Made by a program: the position numbers and the translations under genes | The notes under the pieces: model-generated | What the model saw: only the letters and a program-made list of their open reading frames with translations | Told to the model about the DNA's origin: nothing | Database searches by the model: none | Shown: in pieces, positions 30,317 to 36,317 of the stretch | Layout of the letters: every line of letters begins with the position of its first letter | Numbering within the stretch: the stretch's first letter is position 1 | Assembly (NCBI GenBank): GCA_937966095.1 | Contig: CALCKF010000009.1 | Location: forward strand, 1-36,317 | Length of the DNA stretch: 36,317 nt | DNA from: an uncultured Eubacterium sp. | GTDB lineage: Bacteria > Bacillota > Clostridia > Peptostreptococcales > Anaerovoracaceae | Direction of reading: 5' to 3'

Positions 30317-32082
30317 TTAAGCAGTACCTCCATCAGATCTTCCCTTCCTGCTTTTTTAAGAGCCCGTTTAACCATGCTTCGATTTTCTTTCCTGTTGAAA
30401 TGCAGAAGAGCTCTCTGCATCCGTTTTTCTTCCTCTGTTTTGGCCACATAGATATTTTTCATAGTGAAAGGATCCATTTCCGTATAATACATACATGTAG
30501 CCAGTGTTCCCGGTGTCGGATAAAAATCCTGTACCTGATCAGGTATGAACCCTGTACGTTTCATATATAGTGCAAGTTCAACAGCATCTTTAAGAGTACT
30601 GCCGGGATGAGATGATATGAAATATGGTATAAGATACTGTTTTTTACCAAGTTTGCTGTTTATCTTCCTATACATCCCGCTGAACCTGTCAAATACATCA
30701 ACAGACGGTTTCCTCATGTTTTTCAGAACATTTTCGGAAATATGCTCCGGAGCCACCTTCAATATACCGCTCACATGGTGCCTGCAAAGTTCCCACATGA
30801 ATGTATCGTCTCTGTCTGCCATAATATAATCATATCTTATCCCTGAACGTATGAATACCTTTTTTATGCCTTCTGTCTCTCTGACAGATTTCAGTATATC
30901 AAGATATTCTCTGTGATCTACTTCCAGTTTGCTGCACGGTACCGGATAAAGGCAGTCTTTATTATGACACATGCCTCTTCTCAGCTGCTCTCTGCATGAA
31001 GGGTTTCTGAAATTTGCGGTAGGGCCTCCTATATCATGTATATACCCTTTAAAACCGCGCTGCTTTTTCAGCTTTTCGACTTCATCCAGTATAGATCTTT
31101 TACTGCGGCTGCGCACTTCCCTGCCTTGGTGATATGTTATAGCACAGAAAGCACATCCTCCAAAACATCCGCGATTTGCAGCGATACTGAATCTGACCTC
31201 TTTTATCGCCGGCACTCCTCCGGCAGCAATATATGAAGGGTGGTAATCCCTCATGAACGGCAGATCATATACTGCATCCAGTTCTTCACGTTCCAACGGC
31301 GGCTGCGGCGGATTCTGTATCACGAAATTATTATTGTCATATCTTTCAACAAGCCGTCTTCCTGAAATAGGATCATTGCTCCTGTATTGCTTTGCAAAGC
31401 TACGGCAGTACGCCTCTTTTGATGATGCTATCTGCTCATAATCCGGCAAAACAATATCATCCTTGTGGATATATGGATCCTTGACAACTTTACATGTACC
31501 TCTTATCCATGTTATATCATCGATTTCTATTCCCGCTTCAAGTGCCTCGGCTATTTCCACAATAGCCTTCTCGCCCATTCCATATACAAGAAGGTCAGCT
31601 CTCGAATCAAGCAATATAGACCGTCTTACTCTGTCATCCCAGTAATCGTAATGTCCCAGTCGTCTCAGGCTTGCCTCAAGGCCTCCTATTATGATAGGAA
31701 CTCCTTTATATGCTTCGCGCGCTCTGTTGCTATATACTATCACAGCTCTGTCGGGTCTTTGTCCGGCAGCCCCGCCAGGGGAATACACATCTCTTTTCCG
31801 TCTGTGCTTGAAAACAGAATAATGGTTAACCATGGAATCAACATTACCGCTGTTTATAAGAAATCCTAGCTTTGGCCTGCCGAACCTTCTGAAATCGTCC
31901 GCACTTTTCCATGACGGCTGGGAAAGAACCGCTACTCTGAATCCATGGGATTCCAGAACTCTGCTTATTATAGCAGTGCCAAAAGACGGATGATCTACAT
32001 AGGCATCGCCCGTAACAAGCACAAAATCAGCGTTTTTCCAGCCTCTTTCTTCCATTTCTTTTTTATCTGTAGGTAAAAACAT
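30313..32082 (-). CDS. ygiQ: YgiQ family (UPF0313) radical SAM protein
   Basis: Radical SAM protein of 589 residues. The N-terminal segment (FVLVTGDAYVDHPSFGTAII) is the family signature. The [4Fe-4S] cluster motif is Cys306-x3-Cys310-x2-Cys313 (RGCFGGCAFCAI). YIHDIGGPTANF and KVAPEHISENVL are also typical. Its reaction is unknown, although the family is widespread. An extended -10 promoter lies upstream, and AGGTG precedes the ATG at 32082. The orphan methyltransferase follows with a 4-base overlap. Confidence 0.95.
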   Translation of the reverse strand: MFLPTDKKEMEERGWKNADFVLVTGDAYVDHPSFGTAIISRVLESHGFRVAVLSQPSWKSADDFRRFGRPKLGFLINSGNVDSMVNHYSVFKHRRKRDVYSPGGAAGQRPDRAVIVYSNRAREAYKGVPIIIGGLEASLRRLGHYDYWDDRVRRSILLDSRADLLVYGMGEKAIVEIAEALEAGIEIDDITWIRGTCKVVKDPYIHKDDIVLPDYEQIASSKEAYCRSFAKQYRSNDPISGRRLVERYDNNNFVIQNPPQPPLEREELDAVYDLPFMRDYHPSYIAAGGVPAIKEVRFSIAANRGCFGGCAFCAITYHQGREVRSRSKRSILDEVEKLKKQRGFKGYIHDIGGPTANFRNPSCREQLRRGMCHNKDCLYPVPCSKLEVDHREYLDILKSVRETEGIKKVFIRSGIRYDYIMADRDDTFMWELCRHHVSGILKVAPEHISENVLKNMRKPSVDVFDRFSGMYRKINSKLGKKQYLIPYFISSHPGSTLKDAVELALYMKRTGFIPDQVQDFYPTPGTLATCMYYTEMDPFTMKNIYVAKTEEEKRMQRALLHFNRKENRSMVKRALKKAGREDLMEVLLK

Positions 32083-32126
32083 TTCTACACCTGATCAAAA
32101 TCATAAATCCTTTGTAATGAGATACT

Positions 32127-32132
32127 ATTATA
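32127..32132 (-). promoter_or_regulatory. Extended -10 of the ygiQ promoter
   Basis: On the minus strand TGATATAAT (core TATAAT at 32127-32132) is preceded at 17 bases by a weak -35, TTTATT. It lies about 45 bases before the ygiQ start. Confidence 0.5.
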
Positions 32133-32177
32133 TCATGACACAGACTCATAATAAAGAGAGCCTGCCAGCCAACAAAA

Positions 32178-32211
32178 AACGATGTCGGCATTCTTTGATG
32201 TCAACATCGTT
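32178..32211 (-). terminator. Terminator after yqeY
   Basis: An 8-bp stem (AACGATGT at 32178-32185, ACATCGTT at 32204-32211) with an 18-base loop is followed by TTTTTTGTTGG on the minus strand, 20 bases past the yqeY stop. Confidence 0.75.
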
Positions 32212-32230
32212 CTGTAACAAAATATGTTTT

Positions 32231-32683
32231 TTATCCAAGGAAATCTCCAACTGCCGACTTCACATCATTGCCGTCTGCAATTCCTTTTACCTTAGGCATC
32301 GTTGCGCCCATGAGTTTGCCTGTAGCTGCTTTCCCGCTACCCTTCTGGATACCCAGTTCCGCTGCTGTAGCCTCAACTATGTCCATTATCTCTTCTGCCG
32401 TAAGCTGTTTAGGCATATATTCAGTAAGAACTTCTATTTCCGCGTTATAGGCTTCTATAAGGTCCGTCCTTCCGGCCGATTCAAAATCAGCGAGTGCATC
32501 TTTTCTCATTTTGACCTGTTTGGACAAAATGGAGGCAATTTCGGCATCGTCGATTTCTTTCCTGTTATCTACCTCAAACTGCTTTATAGCAGCTCTGACA
32601 AAGCTTATCGTATCTTTTCGTACTTTCTGCCTGTTTTTCATCGCTTCCTTAAAGTCAGCGTCCAATCTTTCTTTCAGGGTCAA
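32231..32683 (-). CDS. yqeY: GatB/YqeY domain-containing protein
   Basis: YqeY protein of 150 residues, all helical, homologous to the C-terminal tRNA-contacting domain of GatB. It begins MTLKERLDADFKEAMKNR and has the family stretches RKDALADFESAGRTDL, LTEYMPKQL and the C-terminal GKLMGATMPKVKGIADG. It is thought to interact with tRNA or amidotransferase partners, but its exact role is not settled. It follows rpsU by 34 bases; the rpsU-yqeY pair is conserved in Firmicutes. A terminator closes the unit. Confidence 0.95.
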   Translation of the reverse strand: MTLKERLDADFKEAMKNRQKVRKDTISFVRAAIKQFEVDNRKEIDDAEIASILSKQVKMRKDALADFESAGRTDLIEAYNAEIEVLTEYMPKQLTAEEIMDIVEATAAELGIQKGSGKAATGKLMGATMPKVKGIADGNDVKSAVGDFLG

Positions 32684-32717
32684 TCAAAACACCTCTAATC
32701 TTAAAGTCCTGATTTCA

Positions 32718-32897
32718 CTAATACTTTTTAGCCTTTTTTCTTGCAGCTTCAGACTTTTTCTTTCTCTTTACGCTAGGCTTTTCATAATGTTCTCTCTTTC
32801 TGAGTTCAGACATTACTCCATCTCTGGCGCAAGATCTCTTAAATCTCTTTAAAGCGCTTTCCAAGCTTTCGTTTTCTCTTACTATTACCTGTGCCAT
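32718..32897 (-). CDS. rpsU: 30S ribosomal protein S21
   Basis: The 59-residue reading frame translates as MAQVIVRENESLESALKRFK, then RSCARDGVMSELRKREHYEK and a lysine/arginine-rich tail ending in KKAKKY. This is S21 throughout, the small-subunit protein near the 3' end of 16S rRNA that aids initiation. AGGAGG lies 10 bases before the ATG at 32897. It has a strong promoter about 70 bases upstream and is followed by yqeY. Confidence 0.97.
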   Translation of the reverse strand: MAQVIVRENESLESALKRFKRSCARDGVMSELRKREHYEKPSVKRKKKSEAARKKAKKY

Positions 32898-32965
32898 TCC
32901 CGTTTCACCTCCTGACTTTACAGAAATCTTTGTAAACCTAAAAACGGCCCGCCTATAACGTTGCT

Positions 32966-32994
32966 ATTATACTATTTTATCAGATTATATGCAA
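32966..32994 (-). promoter_or_regulatory. Promoter of rpsU-yqeY
   Basis: On the minus strand a -35 TTGCAT (32989-32994), a 17-base spacer and a perfect -10 TATAAT (32966-32971) lie about 69 bases upstream of the rpsU start. Confidence 0.75.
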
Positions 32995-33049
32995 GATTTT
33001 TTTACATTTACATATTCTTTTCCACACTTGTTCACAATCTTCCCATATC

Positions 33050-33106
33050 TGTCTTGACACTATTAAAGACATTTGTCTTGTTAAACAGGCGCAAAAATGT
33101 TATACT
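33050..33106 (+). promoter_or_regulatory. nadABC promoter with tandem palindromes (possible NiaR operator)
   Basis: The plus-strand promoter has a -35 TTGTTA (33078-33083), a 17-base spacer and an extended -10 TGTTATACT (core 33101-33106). Just upstream lie two palindromes, TGTCTTGACA (33050-33059) and AGACATTTGTCT (33067-33078), the second touching the -35. TGTC/GACA half-sites recall the operators of the niacin-responsive repressor NiaR (YrxA) that controls nad genes in Firmicutes. The consensus is from memory, and no niaR gene is in the window. Confidence 0.55.
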
Positions 33107-33147
33107 CTATTCAATTTGACATACAGCTTGTTTAAAGGAGTATCGAT

Positions 33148-34056
33148 ATGAATGAAAAGATCCGGAGGATCCGGGATTTGAAAAAAGAAAAAAACGCCGT
33201 CATAATGGCTCATTACTATGTAGACGATCAGGTACAGGAAATTGCGGATTTTGTCGGCGATTCCTATTATCTCAGCGAAACTGCCGCAAAAACCGATGCT
33301 GATATCATCGTCCTCTGCGGCGTTTCATTTATGGGTGAAAGTGCAAAAATACTCAACCCGGGTAAAAAAGTACTTATACCTGACGCCGGGGCAGACTGCC
33401 CTATGGCACATATGGCTGATGTGAAAAGGATAAAGGAAATAAAGAAAAAATATGATGATGTGGCCGTAGTCTGCTATGTGAATTCAACTGCAGAGCTTAA
33501 ATCTGAAAGCGATGTATGTGTAACTTCATCCAATGCACTGAAGATAGTAAAAGCTCTCCCTAATAAAAATATATACTTCATACCGGATCAGAATCTGGCC
33601 CGCTTCATTGCAGACCAGCTTCCTGAAAAGAATTTTATATTCAATGACGGATACTGTTATGTACACAATGATATAACCTCTTCTGATATAATTGCCGAAA
33701 AAAAAAGGCATCCCAATGCCCCTGTACTGGTTCACCCGGAATCAAGGCCCGAAGTTACCTCTCTTGCCGATTATGTAGGCAGTACCTCGGGTATCATAGA
33801 TTTTGCTACATCCAGCAGCTGCGACGAGTTTATCATAGTAACCGAGGCAGGTGTTCTTTTCGAGCTTAAAAGAAGAAATCCCGATAAGAAATTCTTTACC
33901 GTAGGTGATATGCAGATCTGTTCCAATATGAAAAAGATCAATCTGGATAATATATTAGAAGCGCTTGAAATCGAATGTCCGGAAATAATGATGGATGAAG
34001 ATCTGATCAGGGAAGCTCACAGACCGATGAAGCGGATGCTGGAGCTTTCAAAGTAA
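33148..34056 (+). CDS. nadA: Quinolinate synthase
   Basis: [4Fe-4S] enzyme of 302 residues that condenses iminoaspartate with dihydroxyacetone phosphate to quinolinate in NAD synthesis. The three cluster cysteines fit Cys84 (GADCPMA), Cys170 (DGYCYVH) and Cys258 (MQICSNMKK). The substrate-binding HYYVDDQVQEIADFVGDS and VHPESRPEV are intact. AAAGGAG lies 8 bases before the ATG. It is the first gene of nadA-nadB-nadC, with an operator-like repeat pair in its promoter. Confidence 0.97.
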   Translation: MNEKIRRIRDLKKEKNAVIMAHYYVDDQVQEIADFVGDSYYLSETAAKTDADIIVLCGVSFMGESAKILNPGKKVLIPDAGADCPMAHMADVKRIKEIKKKYDDVAVVCYVNSTAELKSESDVCVTSSNALKIVKALPNKNIYFIPDQNLARFIADQLPEKNFIFNDGYCYVHNDITSSDIIAEKKRHPNAPVLVHPESRPEVTSLADYVGSTSGIIDFATSSSCDEFIIVTEAGVLFELKRRNPDKKFFTVGDMQICSNMKKINLDNILEALEIECPEIMMDEDLIREAHRPMKRMLELSK

Positions 34057-34080
34057 TAAAGAAAGAAGGTTTGATCTGTC

Positions 34081-35418
34081 ATGAAAAACAAATATGATGC
34101 CATTATCGTGGGCACAGGAGTTGCCGGATGTTTTACCGCTCTGCATCTCCCTTCCGATATGGAAATACTTCTGATCACAAAAAGCGATCTGGAGGAAAGC
34201 GATTCTTTTCTCGCCCAGGGAGGCATCTGTGTTTTAAAAGATGATGATGACTATGACAGTTTCTTTGAAGATACCATGCGCGCAGGACATTATGAAAACA
34301 ATGCAGAATCAGTAAGCTTCATGATAAGGAATTCACGCAGCATAATCGACGAGCTGATACGATACGGAGTCGAATTCGAGAAAGATTCAGGACATCTTGT
34401 CTTCACCAGAGAAGGGGCGCACTCCACAAGCAGGATACTTTATCATGATGATATTACAGGTCAGGAGATCACCGGAAAGCTTCTTTCTCATGTAAAAAAA
34501 AGACGTAATATAACAATATTGACCCATGCTACCATGCTGGATATTTTATGCAGAGAGAACATATGTGACGGCGTGCTTATGAAGCGTGACGGCTGTAATA
34601 TAGAGGCTGTTTTTGCAGATAATGTAATGTGGGCCTGCGGCGGTATAGGCGGTATATACAGCAATTCCACCAATTTTTCACATCTTACCGGAGATGCTCT
34701 GGCAATTTCACTGAAGCATGATATAAAATTGAAAAATATAAGCTATATACAGATACATCCTACAGCTCTTTTTTCAAAAACAGACGAAAGAAAATTTCTC
34801 ATATCGGAATCCGTTCGAGGAGAAGGAGCACAGCTGTATGATAAGAACGGCAACAGATTTGTCAACGAGCTGCTGCCTCGAGATGTCGTATCAAAAGCAA
34901 TCACTGATCAGATGGAAAAAGATGGCACTGATCATGTCTGGCTTTCATTTTTAACCATCAGGGATCTGGATATAAAGAAAAGATTTCCAAACATATACGA
35001 AAAATGTCTGCAGCACGGGTATGATATAACACGTGAATGGATACCTGTAGTTCCTGCTCAGCATTATTTCATGGGCGGCGTAGATGTCGATCTTAACAGT
35101 CACACATCTATGGGACATCTTTATGCTTCCGGTGAAACCTGCTGCAACGGAGTTCATGGTGCTAACAGACTCGCGAGCAATTCACTGCTGGAGAGTCTGG
35201 TATTTGCCAGAAGTGCAGCCAGACATATATCGGAATATCACGAAAACGGACACTGTGATTCGGCCAGGTTCGGGAAATTTCTGAATCTTACACTGGAGGA
35301 ACTGTCTCATATATATTCATTCGATCCGAAAGAATACGATGATACAGAAAAATATATGGAGCAAAACAAAAATCAGATACTGGAAGCCATACTCAAAGAT
35401 AAAAAGGAGCCTGCATGA
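34081..35418 (+). CDS. nadB: L-aspartate oxidase, short form
   Basis: FAD enzyme of 445 residues, oxidising aspartate to iminoaspartate for NadA. The dinucleotide loop GTGVAGCFTALHL is at 10-22. The quinone/fumarate-reductase-like segments are clear: FLAQGGICVL, REGAHSTSRILYHDD, IQIHPTALF, SVRGEGAQLYDKNG and HGANRLASNSLLE. At 445 residues it is shorter than the roughly 510-540 of many homologues, because most of the C-terminal helical domain is missing. In anaerobes fumarate is the likely electron acceptor. It lies 24 bases after nadA and overlaps nadC. Confidence 0.95.
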   Translation: MKNKYDAIIVGTGVAGCFTALHLPSDMEILLITKSDLEESDSFLAQGGICVLKDDDDYDSFFEDTMRAGHYENNAESVSFMIRNSRSIIDELIRYGVEFEKDSGHLVFTREGAHSTSRILYHDDITGQEITGKLLSHVKKRRNITILTHATMLDILCRENICDGVLMKRDGCNIEAVFADNVMWACGGIGGIYSNSTNFSHLTGDALAISLKHDIKLKNISYIQIHPTALFSKTDERKFLISESVRGEGAQLYDKNGNRFVNELLPRDVVSKAITDQMEKDGTDHVWLSFLTIRDLDIKKRFPNIYEKCLQHGYDITREWIPVVPAQHYFMGGVDVDLNSHTSMGHLYASGETCCNGVHGANRLASNSLLESLVFARSAARHISEYHENGHCDSARFGKFLNLTLEELSHIYSFDPKEYDDTEKYMEQNKNQILEAILKDKKEPA

Positions 35419-36269
35419 TGAATGATATAACAATGAAAGTGAATATCGATGATCTGATATTGATGGCACTTAGAGAAGATATATCTTCAGAAGATATATC
35501 TACAAATGCCGTAATGCCGCAAAGCAGGAAAGGATCAGCTGAGCTTATATGCAAAGAAGACGGTGTCATAGCCGGTCTCGATATATTTGAAAGGGTATTT
35601 ACAATCCTTGATGATGATATCACGGTAGATAGATACGTCTGTGACGGAAACAGAATCCACACGGGACAGCTTGTTGCAACAGTAAACGGTGATGTCAAAG
35701 CTATACTGTCCGGAGAACGCACTGCCCTTAATTTTCTTCAGCGCATGAGTGGTATAGCGACCTATACACGCTCTATGGCTGATATACTTTCAGGTAGCGA
35801 TACAAAACTGCTGGATACACGAAAAACGACTCCTAACATGAGGATATTTGAAAAATACGCTGTAAAGGTAGGAGGCGGCCATAATCACCGATATAACCTT
35901 TCGGACGGAATCATGCTGAAAGATAATCATATAAATGCAGCGGGAAGTATATCCGAGGCTGTTAGGCTGGCCAGAGAATATTCATCATTTGTAAGAAAAA
36001 TAGAAGTTGAGGTAGAGAACCTCCATATGCTGAAGGAAGCACTGGATGCCGGTGCCGATATCATAATGCTGGACAATATGTCAGATGATGATATGAGAAA
36101 AGCTGTTGAAATGGCAAAAGGAAAAGCAAAGACAGAATGCTCTGGAAATGTCACTTTGGAAAACCTGAATCGTCTTGCTGATATAGGCGTTGACTATATT
36201 TCAAGTGGAGCCTTGACCCACTCGGCACCGATCCTGGATCTTTCTCTCAAAAATCTGAAAGTGCTCTGA
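35415..36269 (+). CDS. nadC: Nicotinate-nucleotide pyrophosphorylase (quinolinate phosphoribosyltransferase)
   Basis: Enzyme of 284 residues converting quinolinate and PRPP to nicotinate mononucleotide and CO2. Conserved elements are intact: ALREDISSEDISTNAV near the N-terminus, GERTALNFLQRMSGIAT, LLDTRKTTPNMR, KYAVKVGGGHNHRYNL and IEVEVENL. The C-terminal SSGALTH is also present. The start ATG overlaps the nadB stop, and AAGGAG lies 5 bases from it or 8 from the next in-frame ATG (35418). It is the last gene of nadABC in the window. Confidence 0.97.
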   Translation: MMNDITMKVNIDDLILMALREDISSEDISTNAVMPQSRKGSAELICKEDGVIAGLDIFERVFTILDDDITVDRYVCDGNRIHTGQLVATVNGDVKAILSGERTALNFLQRMSGIATYTRSMADILSGSDTKLLDTRKTTPNMRIFEKYAVKVGGGHNHRYNLSDGIMLKDNHINAAGSISEAVRLAREYSSFVRKIEVEVENLHMLKEALDAGADIIMLDNMSDDDMRKAVEMAKGKAKTECSGNVTLENLNRLADIGVDYISSGALTHSAPILDLSLKNLKVL

Positions 36270-36283
36270 AACAGCAGAATATA

Positions 36284-36317
36284 ATAAAAACCGCAAAACA
36301 ACAATTATCGTTTTTGC
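36284..36317 (+). terminator. Probable terminator after nadC, cut by window edge
   Basis: The left arm CCGCAAAAC and the start of a right arm GTTTTTGC flank a short loop. The pairing and any T-run would continue beyond the window. Confidence 0.4.

Noticed and set aside
1..36317. tRNA or rRNA genes, CRISPR arrays, transposases or att sites
   Set aside because: No cloverleaf-like sequences, regular spaced repeats, transposase-like proteins or terminal repeats were seen on either strand.

Overview
The window is a continuous, gene-dense chromosomal segment of an anaerobic, low-to-moderate GC member of the Bacillota, most likely Clostridia. The grounds are the sporulation regulator SpoIIID, the tig-clpP-clpX-lon-engB and rplU-rpmA-obgE blocks, strong AGGAGG ribosome binding sites, an arginine deiminase operon, and an EtfAB/acyl-CoA dehydrogenase set of amino-acid-fermenter type. 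The amino-acid fermentation genes suggest a relative of the Anaerovoracaceae or Peptostreptococcales, but that placement is inference. I see no rRNA, tRNA, CRISPR array, prophage or insertion sequence.

Layout. 1-3.95 kb (minus): promoter and probable L21 leader, rplU, rpmA, a terminator, obgE, a terminator, then a degenerate LytM/SpoIVFA-like membrane protein, an HD-domain phosphohydrolase and the start of a TIGR03960-type radical SAM protein cut by the window edge. 3.95-11.8 kb (minus): one long protein-quality and housekeeping run, promoter-tig-clpP-clpX-lon-engB-ykvA-hpt-pduL-terminator. 11.8-13.5 kb: a MerR-type regulator divergent from a nitroreductase. 13.5-18.99 kb (minus): a catabolic cluster of acyl-CoA dehydrogenase, etfB, etfA, family III CoA-transferase and a tandem double-hotdog ammonia-lyase-like protein. 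19.0-19.7 kb (plus): mnmM (ytqB). 19.7-23.8 kb (minus): a CYTH protein and arcB-arcA-arcC. 23.8-26.0 kb (minus): mbl/mreB and an RlmL-like methyltransferase. 26.1-26.5 kb (plus): spoIIID. 26.5-32.1 kb (minus): a Pr6Pr-type membrane protein, pyrG behind a long structured leader, an orphan DNA methyltransferase and ygiQ. 32.2-33.0 kb (minus): rpsU and yqeY. 33.0-36.3 kb (plus): nadA-nadB-nadC.

How the genes work together. The most system-like part is 13.56-18.99 kb. A family III CoA-transferase (Asp169 present) could activate a beta-amino acid. A hotdog lyase could remove ammonia to give an enoyl-CoA. An acyl-CoA dehydrogenase with an EtfAB of the electron-bifurcating type could reduce it, and the product acyl-CoA could return CoA to the next substrate. 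This resembles the carnitine reduction cycle with the hydratase replaced by an ammonia lyase, and would act as a reductive deamination electron sink. The lyase is a fusion of two hotdog halves whose motif losses look complementary. The second main point is the roughly 105-nt RNA upstream of pyrG, which folds into a long near-continuous helix behind a good promoter and which I cannot assign to a known class. No stretch over 300 bases lacks a gene; the longest gaps (28729-28996 and 32898-33147) are described as regulatory features.
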